A stretch of 64,000 nt of DNA from Drosophila miranda (GCF_003369915.1 NC_046676.1:4650001-4714000), one strand, 5' to 3'; counted from the first letter of the stretch, positions 27,401-39,905 are shown. Made by a program: numbers and translations. The notes: generated by a model not told the origin, from the sequence alone.

Positions 27401-28273
27401 TTACGCTTGAAAAAATACCCATATACTCGTCCCATACGATGGACGGTTCCTGCTTAGCTTCGATTCGATTGCTATTTAGGCACAAAATTAATCGATGATA
27501 ATTGCATTGGAAGTGACATCTCAACGACTCGAAAGGGAATTGGAATGGTGATTTAATAAAGCGAATAATTCATGGCACGCTCTGTCCAGCATTTGGAAGT
27601 TGGAAGGGGGCGGTGGGGGATTGCCGTTTGTCAGGCTGCCTCAATGGGGCAGCTGCTGCCTCTTGACAAATGAATGTCGGGAGCATGACGTGAGCATTTA
27701 AAAATGTTTCATTTTGGATTTCCTCCCATCTCGTTTTCCCCCTGTTTTTTCTCTGTTTGTATTTCTTGTCGAGCTTTTCATTGCACGTAGTAAACGTACA
27801 TGTATCCCTCCGTATTTGTGTGTCCTTCTTGAGCAAACAAGGAGCGAGCGCCAGAAGCCAGAGGAAAAACTCGTGCACTCGAGCGGAAAATCTGTTGGAA
27901 AATTTAAGAAATTGTGCATTTTGTAGGCATCTCCAATTGGACTGAGAGAAAGTTTCTGTTTAAGTTTGAAATTTTGTAATTTTCATTAAACAAAAGTTTA
28001 TAATTGCAATGGGAGTTTTTCCAACTGGATGTTTTAATTATGCCACGGGGGACTAGAGCAGAGTATTCCGCAAAAATAAACAGACAAAAAATAATCCACT
28101 AATGTCTCGGCGGAAAGGCATTTCAAAGGTAGATAAAGTTCTCGGATTAGTTTATTATCCCGTTTCTAAATTATTTTGAAATCATCCTCATATATACAAT
28201 ATTCATGATTCAAAGCTGCTTTTCCACATTTTACTCACCGTTTGTCCATCGCAGTAATCCATTCCATTGCCAT
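353..28273 (-). CDS. Epac: Epac, cAMP-activated Rap guanine-nucleotide exchange factor (N-terminal half; 3' part off the left edge)
   Basis: Nine coding exons in matching phase: 28239-28273, 24678-24820, 24492-24586, 6449-6595, 1454-1540, 1237-1378, 966-1158, 754-899 and 353-497, together 1133 nt (377 codons plus 2 nt). They encode a short N-terminus, cyclic-nucleotide-binding domain A (about residues 20-140), a DEP domain (about 150-235), and cyclic-nucleotide-binding domain B (from about 300). Both CNB domains show the phosphate-binding-cassette pattern: [13 protein letters not shown] in A and [11 protein letters not shown] in B. The family exchanges GDP for GTP on Rap when cAMP binds domain B; DEP helps place it at membranes. 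The REM, Ras-association and CDC25-homology exons are not in the window. The start ATG at 28271-28273 has an in-frame TAA 15 nt upstream and begins the conserved motif [10 protein letters not shown]. Domain order matches the Epac2 type. Confidence 0.9.
754..899 (-). CDS. Epac: Epac coding exon 8 (helices before CNB-B)
   Basis: The exon encodes [20 protein letters not shown] and then the entry to CNB-B ([11 protein letters not shown]). Acceptor TCGCAG|CT, donor ATAT|GTGAGT. Confidence 0.9.
966..1158 (-). CDS. Epac: Epac coding exon 7 (end of DEP and linker)
   Basis: The exon encodes [20 protein letters not shown], the last DEP strand, then an acidic linker and [13 protein letters not shown]. 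Acceptor CCGCAG|TC, donor AAACC|GTAAGT. Confidence 0.9.
1237..1378 (-). CDS. Epac: Epac coding exon 6 (DEP domain)
   Basis: The exon encodes the core of the DEP domain with the signature GTELVDWLV and [14 protein letters not shown]. The acceptor is CGGAG|GTT, with a poor pyrimidine tract; the donor is CATG|GTAAGC. Confidence 0.88.
1454..1540 (-). CDS. Epac: Epac coding exon 5 (linker into DEP)
   Basis: This is a phase-0 exon of 29 codons between TTCGCAG and CGCAAG|GTAGG. It encodes the helix [20 protein letters not shown], which leads into the DEP domain. Confidence 0.85.
2911..2950. repeat. GACCCGA-type tandem repeat
   Basis: Short units of GACCCGA/GACCCGAGA repeat about five times inside an Epac intron. 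Confidence 0.8.
3100..3147. repeat. GTCGTT / GACGTC tandem repeat
   Basis: GTCGTT repeats run into GACGTC repeats, inside an Epac intron. Confidence 0.8.
6449..6595 (-). CDS. Epac: Epac coding exon 4 (CNB-A cassette)
   Basis: This is a phase-0 exon of 49 codons. It encodes [17 protein letters not shown], the phosphate-binding cassette of CNB-A, followed by the [15 protein letters not shown] helix. The acceptor is TTTACAG and the donor GGGAG|GTAAGT. Confidence 0.9.
7536..7573. repeat. CAGACA tandem repeat
   Basis: Hexamer CAGACA repeats with one CAGCCA variant, in the large Epac intron. Confidence 0.8.
12356..13944 (-). CDS. Cyp6a2: Cytochrome P450 Cyp6a2
   Basis: Two exons, 12843-13944 and 12356-12774, are separated by a 68-bp intron (CTCAG|GTCGGT ... 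CTCTAG). Together they encode 506 residues, the length of D. melanogaster Cyp6a2, and the sequence is close throughout. The N-terminus is a single membrane anchor (about residues 2-19) followed by the basic-proline hinge [12 protein letters not shown], so the enzyme sits on the ER facing the cytosol. The oxygen-binding I-helix AGFETSS is at about 310-316, the ExxR motif ETLR at 368-371, and the heme loop [10 protein letters not shown] has its ligand Cys at about 451. CYP6A enzymes are monooxygenases using NADPH-P450 reductase, and Cyp6a2 is known for insecticide and xenobiotic oxidation. The gene is nested in an Epac intron on the same strand. All key residues are intact. Confidence 0.95.
14001..14037 (-). 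promoter_or_regulatory. Probable Cyp6a2 core promoter
   Basis: On the minus strand a TATA-like CTTTAAAG lies at about 14030-14037. About 30 bp downstream is an initiator-like TTCATTAG with its A at about 14002. This would give a 5' UTR of roughly 57 nt before the ATG at 13944. Spacing fits a TATA/Inr promoter; no transcript evidence is available. Confidence 0.4.
17998..18046. repeat. CAGTGG tandem repeat
   Basis: CAGTGG units shift to CAGTAG units, in the large Epac intron. Confidence 0.8.
24492..24586 (-). CDS. Epac: Epac coding exon 3 (CNB-A beta roll)
   Basis: The acceptor is CTTTCAG|TT and the donor GGCAAG|GTAAGT. It encodes [20 protein letters not shown], typical of the first beta strands of an Epac CNB domain. 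A 17.9-kb intron follows. Confidence 0.9.
24678..24820 (-). CDS. Epac: Epac coding exon 2 (start of CNB-A)
   Basis: The acceptor is CTGCAG|TCC and the donor CACAC|GTAAGT. The exon encodes the helical lead-in of CNB-A, including [12 protein letters not shown], a very conserved Epac stretch. Confidence 0.88.
24821..28238 (-). other. Epac intron 1 (3.4 kb)
   Basis: Non-coding by inspection. A GGA/GCA triplet run lies at 26253-26281. I see no RNA gene or conserved exon. Confidence 0.5.
26253..26281. repeat. GGA/GCA triplet run
   Basis: Six GGA triplets are followed by four AGC-type triplets, in Epac intron 1. Confidence 0.75.
28239..28273 (-). CDS. Epac: Epac coding exon 1 (start codon)
   Basis: This exon encodes the first 11 residues plus two bases of an Arg codon. 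The start context is CAAAATGG. The donor is CAAACG|GTGAGT, and it joins the exon ending at 24820 to give DKRPCDRNL, which fits the Epac2 family N-terminus. It is too short to be found by length alone; the call rests on phase and family similarity. Confidence 0.75.
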
Positions 28274-31200
28274 TTTGAATGACTTTAATTACGTTCCGGT
28301 CGCACTTTTAATTTAATTCGAAGCAAATTCCTCGTATTGAACTTTCGAGTGTTTTATTCGGGCATTCCATAAATGGCGAACCGAAATGTTTCCGCAGATG
28401 AACACAAATCGAAGGGGAAATTAACGCGAATCGAAATCAAAATACCGGAAAATGGTGGCGTGGCCGTGGCCCCCTCCTCCACGCAGTCGCTTCGCTTCGC
28501 TCAGCTGCCTTCAATTTGCGATTCCCTTTGAAAGCTGCATGCCACGGATCTTCTCAGACTGTGAGAGTGCGGTTTCCAATCCGCAGCACAGACAGGACAG
28601 GATGAAGGAAAGACACGAAGTTTTCAAATAGATTTTAGTTCTGCAAAAGTTAAATACGAGAAAATTCGAGTTATATTTCACTTAGTGTTAGCCCAAAAAT
28701 TAGTCTAAATGGCTACTGAAAAGTCAGATATATAGTATGTGTATGTGTATAGCAAATGCCACAAACAGATGTAAAAGCTGGTATTTGTTTGCACTAATGT
28801 CAGTTCTTATTGTTGCTTTTACATTTTCCAAAAAAAAAGGGTTTTATCCCGTCGCTTCTCGGCTCTCGCCTTCTCTTTGCCCGTACTAATGTGTTGCCAA
28901 CTGCTGACAGCTGGCCTCAAGGCCCTAATGCTTGCTTCTGTGTGTTTTTTTCTTAACAAAAGCAGGATCTGTGAAAAAAGCTTTGAGGCAATGAGAGCTA
29001 GGGACTGATGCGAGAGAGAGACAGAGTTGTTAAACTGTCGGGGGAACTAATACAACAATAGTTTTTTCTAGATAACAATAGATTACCCGTTCCTCCTCCT
29101 GCTCCTCCTGTTCCTGATGCTCTTCCTGCTCCACTAACAAAAACAAACAAATAAACACACACACTCTGCGTATACTTAATGTGCTGTCAATGGGCAATCT
29201 GATTTCCCTTCTCAATCTGTTCTTATCTGAGCGACCACTGGACAAAAATACTGGATAATGTAAGCAGGAAATACGTGATTCCAGATCATACGGGCTGCCT
29301 GAGTCACCCTAATGCACAAGCCACTATCAAACGTTGTGTTTACCCATTCGATCCATTATCTGCGAGTATATCTATATGGCGGCCGTACTTTCTAGATGGC
29401 TCTGCGTCAATGGATAAAAAAACATTATTTATAAAGGCACGGGGAGCGGGGACGCTTATACTCATGCCAGGGGAAATGCAGTGTAAGGAAAAATGCAAAT
29501 GCAGAAGGAATAATTACTGTCAGTCTCTGGTGAAGCGGCTCTTATGAATAATTAAGCTGGCCATCAAGTATACGTTACCGTGGGCGGCGGAAGGTGCCCC
29601 AGCTTATGCTACATTCTGTATCGTATCTCTTTATATCTGAAGAAACCCCTGATAATTCCGCCGTTGATGATGATGTCGCTCTTTTGCGTGGGCCCTAGCG
29701 ATAAGTGCTCACTATCGCACACGTCCCAAAAAATGGTGGCTATTCTGGTCCTGTCAGCCGAGTGGCAGCGGGGAATTTGAATTCAATTAATGTCGGGAAT
29801 TGCAAATCGGGAATCGGGCATCCGGATGCTGGCAGTCGGGAAACAGATGTTTCGAGTAATTTCCACTTTAGGGTTTTCCAACTTAGTTTCTAATTAAACA
29901 AACGGCAGTAGGGAAACTTTTGAGCTAACATAAATGTGTTTCAACTTTCGACTGCTGCCGTTACAGCTGGCAAAATAAAAAGTTGGGCAATGAATCAGAA
30001 CTTACGTTTGAACAGCGCGATCCTTCCAAATGATCAACAAGGCGGAAAACTCAATAAAATTATCAGAAGAAGCGGAAACCGAAGACTAAAAGGACCCAAA
30101 CGGCACTTCTCCGTACACCGCACTCCGTTCTCCTTTCAGTATTTAGTTTTCAATTTTAATCTTTTCACTCCTCCGACACAACCGAACGGAACTGAACCGA
30201 ACTGAACGTTTTTCCAGGTCCAAACATTTAGCCCACACTCCGTGGCAGCCAAAAACCGACAACAAAAAGCGAAAACAGCGATGGGTAATTAATTTCAAAA
30301 TTCTTTTGACACTGTATTTACAATAACTTTTGTTTTAATTTATGTTTGAAATTTCCCAGTTTTTTTTCAAAGAGTTGTGTTGTATATACAAATAGTTTTT
30401 GAGCTAACTTGGGAATTTTGAAACTGTTTGGGGAGCCGCTCGAACTTCCGTTACATTTCGTAGTCGCGTCGCAACTGTTTCGCCGAGCATCGAGTGCCCG
30501 AGCAAGTGTTCTCTTCACCACACTTCTGTCCTGCGCCTAACAGGTGAGTTTTTCCTCCGCACTCTGCGGAGGTGGGTTGTGGCTGCGTCCCCGAAAATCT
30601 CTGGAAGTCTCCCACTGGCGCTGACTGCAGTGCTGATGGCTGTGGTGCGGTATTTGCGTCTCTCTTTGTTTTTACCTGTCCCTTTTCCTTCCGTCTCTTC
30701 TTTTTTGAAGCTTCAATTCGAACATTTTGGCGCGTTTTTCGTTTAGCAACAAGTTTTGAATAGCAGACACAGTTGGCAAAAACCTGCATTTCTGTTGTCA
30801 AAATGTCTCGAGTAGTACTCGACCACATAGTATATCACCCAGATTTCTATTGTACAAATTGATATAGGAATTATACAAAGAAAAAATGTTTTAATTTGTA
30901 TTTTTAAGATTAAAAAAAGGAGCTATTTCTGATTTCAATAACAAATATCTGAAATTAATTGTAATTTCATCATTTGTATTATAACCAATTCAGAAAGTGA
31001 TAAATCGATTGTGCGGGTGGAATCTTTTCTCAATATTTCCACTTCATTTTAGCAAATTTTAAAAAGATGTCTATCGATTGTGATTTTTATTGTTTACTTA
31101 TGTTTTTTACATTGTTCGGCTGTAGGATTCATCGTTTCTTGACCAAATGCCGTTTTTTTGCGTCAAAAGTAAAAAGTGAAAAAAAATAAAATAATGAAAA

Positions 31201-34200
31201 AGACTCATTTTAACCAACCAAAAAAAAAAAAAAAAAAATTAAACCATTGTTGCAAACAAAATCCTGTTCATCTCAAGTTTTACACCGATAAGCATCCATT
31301 TTGTGTGCCTTGAAAATCCTTGAAGAAATCTATAATTTAGGACGTTTTTTTCTTTTAACTATTCAAAATATCGTAGACAAGGTTTCGGGTGTTGAGCGTT
31401 AGGTCTGACTAGGATATACATTTGAGTCCTTGCGATCCCCCTTGGAAATATTCATTCGTATTCATCTAAAAACCTTAGGGTAATTGGGGTTGTGTTGTAC
31501 TATATATGTACACATACCTGCCAGATCGGATATAATTGATCTAGCGGTAATCTTGCAAGATGTATTTTATTTATTTTATAAATTTATCTGCAGAGTGTGT
31601 CAAGTTGTATCAGAGGTATCAGTTCTGTAATGTGTTTTTACCGTACCCCCGTTAGAATTTCGGAGCCATCATTCATTCATTTCCTCCCAGCAACATGCTG
31701 CTGCCACATGTCTCCTCTCTCCGTTGCTGCTTCTTGGCAACAAACTGTTGAGCGTTTATTTGGTGAGTCGTCGCATTCGAGCAGCTCTTCAACAGGCAAA
31801 TTGTCTGGCCGACTGACTGACAACCATCCTCCGCTCCCGCTCCCGCTCCCAATCCGCCCCCTGCCCAGTGCTCCATCATACATACAGATGTGTGAGCACA
31901 CTTGGCTGAAATTGCACATTAAATGGAATTGCAATACAAAACAATCAACGTGTCAATTAAATAATGCAGAACAGCGGCAGATAGCGGCCTGCCTGTCCAA
32001 TGTGTCCTGGCGTGGATGTGTCAATGGCAGGCGGGGAAATCCTCTGATGCCCATTCAATCCCAGTCCGTCGACTGAGCCAATGCCCATGAAAAGGTGTGA
32101 AAATGCAAAGATTTTCTTTTGTTTTTGCTACCTTTTGGGGTATCTGCTTGATATTGTTGCTATGGTCGCCAGTCGTAATATTTACGGCACTCTCGAGTGC
32201 CTTTATTTCCGCATGAATCATTCCCTCCGCCAGTTCTAGGCCAGGTCCCATAGTACAGCCCCCTCAACGAGTATAAATTCTTTTCTCCTACTTCTTCTGG
32301 CTCTCTACGTCCACGTCCCCCCCGCTTTGGGTGTGTGGTGTGCCTGTCTGTAGCACTTTTTATGTGCTGCCCATCGTAGATATTTTTTCGGTTCGCTTCG
32401 GTTCTGCTCGGTCATTCTGCAAGGAAATTCCAGGAATTTTTACGGTCGCTTTGCCTGTTGAATTTGTCATCACATGCTGATGGGCTACGTTGCCTTCTCT
32501 TTCAAGCCGTAGATGAGTGCGAGTATGTATGTTCGCTGGGCAGGCGAGACGAGAGACGAGAGACGAGGGACGCGAGCCGCGACACGACGACAGCCCTGTC
32601 GGTAATTATGATAAATGTGTTTTTAATAAACTCAGCTGGTAGGAGTATCCTGTTGTCGCCTGGTCCCGGCCTGGCTGTCATAAGAGAGGCTACAATGTCT
32701 GGTTTCTGCGGCAGCTTTAATGCATTTTTCTTTTTTTCTGCCCATTATCGGCGCTTCTTGCCACCTGTACTAATGGCATTTCCTGTCCCAGTCCACCGTG
32801 TGCTGGCCATTAGCAGGAAAATCCTGTTGCACATTGATCGACAACACAGTGTTGTCCTTGTCCTGGGCGTGGGCTTAACTTGCTCCACAGGACATGACAG
32901 GGAGTGAGTCAGTCTGTCCACCTGTCAGGGTGTGTGCGTGATAGCTGTTAGTATGTGTTTATGGCGCTGGATTGTACCTGCTCTCCACCTGCTGATTTCA
33001 CTGGTATTGGTAGAGTGTCTGTGTATGTGTCTGTGTTTGTTAGTCATTACACTTTACTCTTTAGTTGCATTAACGCTTATTCAATCAACGTTCAGCGTTC
33101 AAATTGCCTGTTAAGGTGGCCCACATCGTCCTGCCTGCCTGTCCCTACCTGTTATCCCCATGCAAATTTGTATGTGAATTATGGCCGCGTAATTTGATTA
33201 GCCGATATATGAGGTCCCGCACGGAAACACACAAGCTAAAATGTAAACTGAGTTTATGACTTGCTTGGAGCCTTCTCATGACAAGGTAATGAACACACAC
33301 ACACATTCTACCTCCAGCCAGGCTTCATGATGCCTGAAAATAGTTCCACCAACTAAAACATAGCCTACTTTTGCGGGCTGCCTGGACTTTATCGGATGTG
33401 CCATAAATGTTTACAAGCAGCTGGACAAGCAATTTAATTTAACTTTTCTTGAATAAATCCCATCTAACATGTGACACATTTTAAATGAGTGCTTAAACGC
33501 TTAATGGAATTTGAAACAGCCTGTTTATTTCTTATTTGTCTAGTCAGAAGCCATTCGCATTCGGCAACTGAGCCGTATTTGATGTAGTACATTGTAAATT
33601 CCCACAATATTTAGATTGCACCCAATCGAATCTGTTCTAAATGCTGCCAAAATCCATTGAAAATCCTGGTAAATCAAAAGTTAATAAACGCAATGGACTC
33701 CCCCTTCATTTGCATTCAACCAAAAACTTGATTATTCACGCGATTTACCGAGAATAAGCATAGTAGAGCAGAGCAGAGCGGAGCAGAGGAAGAGCAAACT
33801 GTGTGCTTAATGAGCTCGGTGAAATGTGTGCTTAAAATTAACTTTTAGCTAGCAGCACAAACTGATGACAGAGACTGTGTTTGCTGCTGTCCCCTGGGTT
33901 GTCCTGGCTGTCCTCATTCTGCAGCTGTTGCTCCGCCAGACGGGACGCTCATAATTACGCATACAATTTGGAAGGCGGCTCCTTCAGCTCAGTTAAATGG
34001 CAGAAGGGTTTCTCCAGTGGCCCAGACTTGCTTTAATAATTAAGACTCGGCAAATCAAGACATCCTTGAAAGCAACAAAACTCTCAACATAAACACCCAG
34101 AGAAAGGATGAAGGGATGGAGGACAGGCCATGAGATTTTGTGAGGACATCGCTGGGATGGTCGAGAATAAATGGCAAACGCTGTCATCTGCAAGCCAACT

Positions 34201-37200
34201 ACCAGCAAGTGCAGCCAGAGGAGGGCAGGTCATTGCTTGGAGGAAACAGAAACACCCCTACTAAAAAACTAATTTCTCGCTTTGTTGAGCATAATTTTAT
34301 GCAATTGTTTTTAGATTTAATTATAGAGTGAGTGGTAGGGAAGCCCAGCCGCACATTGGGCTGAGAGAACTCGTATATTCATTCGTTTTCTCTTTGAGTG
34401 TGCTCGCTGCATTGTTTTCCTCATTATTTGCAGTACCCGGAATGCTCCTTCTGAGGGAATGAGCATATTGATGCAATTAAAATGCTGCTGACGGCACCAC
34501 GTGGCGAATGGCGTAGGGTGCAATTCGGGCCTTAATCGCTCTATAATTGGATTAATTAATGGATGCCGGCGAGCCGATGCCGATGAATGAAAACTTTCCC
34601 CCGCCCAGAAACTGTTGGCACCTTGAGGAAAGTTCAATGGCGTTCAGCAGCTGTTCTAATGGGTTCTTTGACTAGGGTGCGAGCAGGGAACCGAACCCAT
34701 TCATGCTCGCGTTGGGTTTGGTATTGGGTGCTGAGAACGGCGGCACCACCTGTGCTCCATCGGCTAGAAAAACCGAGCAGCGATACCGCAAGCAATTTAC
34801 ATGTTGTTCTACCTTTCTTTTTGTCTATATCTCTATAGCCAGTCAGTGCTTTCGGCCACTCTATTCTGCCTTTGACTTGTTCGAAATTTATTTCTTAACT
34901 CCACAGAGCAGAGGCGGCAGGAGGGTTCCGGTGAGAGCTGGGTAAAGAAAACACGGTTCAAACTTGGGGACTGGGTATAGCAAAAACCTGCTCAAACTGA
35001 GTGTGTAAGTTTTAATTTTATTTTCTCACTTCATTTTGAGGGTTTACTCTCTCCGTGCTTGGCCGTGGCGCGTACAACACTTTACATACATTTGCATAAG
35101 CGGCCGAGCAGTTTAAGCAACCTGTCCGGGCAGGTTAATAAACAGGCTTCACGCTCCTTGCTTAGCACGGGCCGGGGCCATGGTCGGGGTCGGGATCGGG
35201 GTCGGGATCGGGGTCGGGGTCGGTGTCGGTGTTGGGGTAGCCGTTAAAGCCTTCTCGTAGCGACTTTTATGGCTCCTGAATCGCACTGCGGATTACAGAT
35301 TGCGGAATGCGGATGTCTCATGGCGGATGGCTGATGGCGTATGGCGCTCAGGTGTGAGCCGGATTCTTGTCTGGTTGCTGATTACTTGTGGCTTACTGCG
35401 TTAATGCGACGCTTATCGCATGGGAATCGCATTAACAGCGTTTAAAGACAGGCCCGAAACGACCTTGAAAGGACTCCCCACTCTTCACCCAGCAGACTGT
35501 TTGATTAGCCCAGACCCTTGCGCGGCGAGCAAATATTGTACAAATATCGCATTTGGCTAGAGTCTTGTTGTGCAGTTTGTGTGTTATTGGCTGTGTTTGC
35601 GTATTTAATCAAGGCAGCCCAGCGGCTATTAAATGTGCAAACATTAGCCAGAACTAGGAGCAGAGTCCGGGACCAGAATCAGGGACTCTGTTGTCCTTGT
35701 TTTTCCTAGTCAAATACTGTACTGTCTTTGAGGGATGTGAGCACTTATCTGTGACCCACATGTAGCCTTACTTATTTATAAGTATTTCATTGGTTGGAGT
35801 CATGCAAATTTGGGGGAATTATTCATGATACACCAAGGACAAAAGCCATGATTAAGTAGTTATTCGCTGGAACCTATTAACCTTCAAGCTCTCTCCTAAT
35901 ATATTCTCACACATCTCTCGGCGTAGAAACTTTTCCTATGGATTGCTCTCCGTGTTTTGTATTCCAGTTTTGGCCCCCATTTGCTGTTGTGGACTGTCAA
36001 CGTGCCAAACAACGCCTTCGCCTTCATTTATGCCGTACTCGTGCCCGGCCTGCGCTACCAGCAGCAACAACAATAGTAATAATAATGGACCCTCTGCTAC
36101 GTGCCACTATCCGAAGCAGCCATCGTTCCGTGCGTGCCTTAAGCGCCCATCCAGCATGAGGGCCAACAGCAGATCCAGCTCCAGCTCCAGTTACAGTCAC
36201 GACAATGGGAGGGGAGGAGGGGACTCTCTCGAACTGTCGCGCTTGATGCGCTTTTGATAACTTGTTTGAGTTTTGTTTGAGCCTTCTGTCTCGGCCTGAC
36301 ATCTTTGTTGCCTGCTGCCTGCTGCCTGTTGGCTGTCGTCACTGTCAACAGGCAGGTCCCGCGTGACTTGGCGACCAGTTCGTTCGCTATCAGGTTGATA
36401 AATAGTTTTTTCTGCCCTTCTTGGATTACACCGCTCTACCGCCCTCTCGAGTTGGTTTAAATTAAAAAGCATCCAGCAAAACCATTTTCCCCAACTGCAA
36501 GGAAGAATACCTGGTATCGCTGAGGGCAACTTTGGCTCGTATTTTCCCCCTTTTTTTATTTTCCGCACAGGTGCTGTAGCTCCCAGTGCTCTCCCTCTCT
36601 TTATACATATATTTTTATTATTCGCTAAAGTCCTGGCTTTAACATTGCAGGGCCCTTGAACACAGGTAAAACGGAAGCATAAAAAATGTATTTAAAATAA
36701 AACAAGATTTTGCACTCAAAGCAAGCTGTCAGCGCATGCCGAGGCACTGTTTTTTTTAGAGATCTGGCAACTATTCTGGATAAATATATGTACTTCTGAG
36801 ACCCGACCCCTTGCTAAGTAAGCCAGATATTTGCGCCTATCCCTGGAATGCCGCCTCAATTTTTGGGCCAATTGTCGGCAATTGGTGTCAATTTACGTAG
36901 GGTTTTCTGCCATTTTAATGGCATAATGGCATATTGAATCTCCCACATATATAACAAGGGGCTATCGATGTTTGCGCCGAGGATTTCTCCATAAATAATT
37001 CATTGGAACATGTAACAAAACTGCGTCAAGTGGTCGCACACACCGGCAGACAGAGGACCAAGGACTGTCGCATTACATTGGCGGGAGGCGTCTGCGTGGG
37101 TGTCTGTTTTTTATGGCTCCCCGGGGAAATGACGTACGACTACTGCCGAGTATGAATGCCAGTTTAATACACAAAACTTTGACAATATTGTCACACAGTT

Positions 37201-39905
37201 AACACGGATACACACTAGCACTCACCAACAGCAGGCCAACAGACGTGCAGCCAGACAAATGTGCGAATAAAATTGCTATTTTCGTGCTGCCTGCGTCTAT
37301 TGTTAGCCCTATTGAAAAGGTATTCAAGCTGTCACCTAAACACACACAAACACAGACATTGGTGTATTTGTCGCCAGAAAGATAGATAAATGGTTGTTAT
37401 AGCAGCAAATCAATCATTTTTCCACAGTAGAGCCTTCTTTATGGGACTAAAATCTGCTGAAAGAATATCCATTTGAAGCACATAGACGATGGGAATTCAA
37501 TTCATCATGTGGAATATGTATTGGCGCTTAATTATATGGGTCAATTCGAGCCAAACCCGTCAAAGTGAGCCAGACAGCCTCCCTTGATTTTAGACATAAA
37601 GCAAACAAGTCTTGAGGCTCCTCTCCAGTCCATGCTTGAGTAGTTAGTCGGCGCCCACCAGCGTGGACGTCATTTGCATGCATTGGCAGTACTCAAGATG
37701 AAATTAGAACAATTCGCAGCCGAGGAGATAAATCGAAAGGACTTTGTTTCGGCCTCCCTATCGCTCTCTCGTACTTGCCGAATGAATTCCGAGAACAAAA
37801 ATAAAATCTCTCGCTTGGCGTGCTCTTCAAACGTTTTGATTTAAGTTCTGGCCATTGTTTTTATTTGCCTTTAATGGGGGCTGAGCTACGGAAGCAGGTG
37901 GAGTCCGTCCATCCCTCGCTTCCCTGAGCTGTATCTTTAGTGTATCTCTGTTTGCTTTAACATCGAGAAAGTTTTGCTCTTCTTTTCAGTCGAGGCAGCG
38001 ACTCATAAAGCAGGCTGAAGTCCCACTCCTGGTTGTTTTTCCCTGAACTTGAGGTTTTTTTTTCTTTCCTAGGTGCGAATTGGAAGGCAATGGGGCGGCA
38101 GTCCGCAAAACTTTTTCTCCGCTCTCCTTCTCTCCGGCAAGAAAAGGTCACTGAACAATTGACAAAGGGGCTTCTCCCGCTCTCCGTTTTCCTGGGGTTC
38201 AACAAACGCCATTTAAAAGTTTTACATAATAGTTGGTCCCGGCACTTGTCAAGTGCCCATTAAGCCAAAGATCTTGGCCAAGGAAAAACAATGACAGGCG
38301 CTGGCTGCCTGACCAGCGGTTGATGCGGAAATTCAATCAAAGCCCGCTCAATTAAAAGTTGTCAATGGAGCACTATTAGAACACTCATTACGTTGAGTAT
38401 AGTTCATAAGTTTGCTCATCCATGGGACACATCCACAAGAACACACACACCTCATCATTGGCTTTTGTACAGATTCCAGTTACCTTAATTTGTCAATTTG
38501 GTTAATGGATTCTGTCGTTTCGAGATTTTGGATATCTGATTGAATTTGATAATCCATTTGGTGTTGCCGGACTAAGAAAAATCGTATTTGCACAGAAAAT
38601 GTGGTTCTTTTCCTTTGATTTAGTATCTCTTTTTCTTTTAGAAGGGTCTTCCTGAAAATGATTTGAGTTTCGCGGGTACTTTTAGTCATGTTTCGAACCA
38701 ACAAGTAGGGCTGTCAGTTACATGAATTGCCAAGCAGTGTTGGAAAAGCGGGAGAAATATATTTACAGAAATCCCTCTATTATATAAACAAGTTTTGGAG
38801 GATAGCCGTTGTCGTCGCCCGATATCACTATGCAAAAAAATGGACTCTTTTTTCCACTGTGAATCCAAAGGACTTTCTTATATAAATTTGGGTCTTGCAA
38901 ATTATTTAATAATTACAATTTTTTTTTTTCTTAGATTCATTTCACCGCTAAAAACTGTTTTTGTAAAAAAAAAAGGTATTTCGAGTAACGGAATTAAACG
39001 CCCAAATGAGGCATTGAGGTTTGGTCAAACTGCTGCACCTTAACCGTTTATCCATTGATTGTTTCATACAATACCTTAAACGACACCTAATTAATAAACC
39101 TATCAAAATAGAATAAGAAAGCCTAAAATATAATTTATGTCAACTTTTGCTGAGTTTTAAAGGTCAAAAATATAAAAAAAAAAATCAGGCAAAAATTATA
39201 CATTTATCTTGAATTATAAAGCTTAATATTTACCAGACGGTAACCTTAACCTACAAAGTGTTTAGGTCGACTGATAGCTGCATTTGTCAGCTTTTCAGAT
39301 TTTCAGAATTTCCATATACCCTGTTGAAAGATACTTAAGAAGTGTAAAAACGAAGCACAACAACCTTAAATAAAAACATGAAAAAAACCAGTTGTAAAAA
39401 ATATTTGGAAACAAAAATTATTAAAGATTTGTAAAGTCCCAAATCTATCAGGGAGATAGTTGGTTTTCTTCAAAGCGGTCCTTTGGGTTGCTAATAAAAT
39501 TAAAAATACGTCTTTTGATTAAATTACTATGAGTAAAGAGACTGCCACATTTTCCAATCATTAATCTGATCGTCAAGTGCAGAATCTGTGTGGATCCTGC
39601 GAAAACTAGTTTAAGCACGATTCTAGTAAGCCAAACCATCCTCTGCTCCTTTTTTTCTCGCCAGTTATGAGCTGCCACGACAAGACAGACTCCTCTCCCC
39701 AACAATTTGTAAGGCTACAGCAGAAGCACCCTTTCCACCTACCACTCAAATATGAAATATGCATGTGCATAATAATATGGAGATTTTCTTCGCAAAGCAT
39801 GGTCTTTTCTTCCTTAAAGCTATTCTGGATTAAAATTAAACAATAAAATTGTGGATGTCTTGTGTGCGTGTGTAGTGTAACCTCTAGGTAACGAACTAAA
39901 TCAGA
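28274..39905. other. Long region without a supportable gene (upstream of Epac)
   Basis: This stretch should hold the Epac 5' UTR and promoter. A GC-rich block at about 28440-28610 is the best nearby candidate for the promoter. There is a G/C repeat at 35181-35240 and an A-run at about 31220-31238. Two weak coding-like stretches (minus strand about 32112-32229, plus strand about 36030-36257) are discussed as findings. I see no confident gene, RNA or transposon. Confidence 0.45.
35181..35240. repeat. GGGGTC-type tandem repeat
   Basis: Units of GGGGTC and GGGATC alternate over about 60 bp in a region without genes. Confidence 0.8.

Noticed and set aside
30451..30828. 125-codon minus-strand frame and a plus-strand donor-like CAGGTGAGT at about 30540
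   Set aside because: Lys/Arg-rich low-complexity product without family match. The donor could mark a 5' UTR exon, but nothing else supports it.
31597..32076. 159-codon plus-strand frame
   Set aside because: Has Pro/Ser runs and no recognisable domain; part of it overlaps the better minus-strand candidate.
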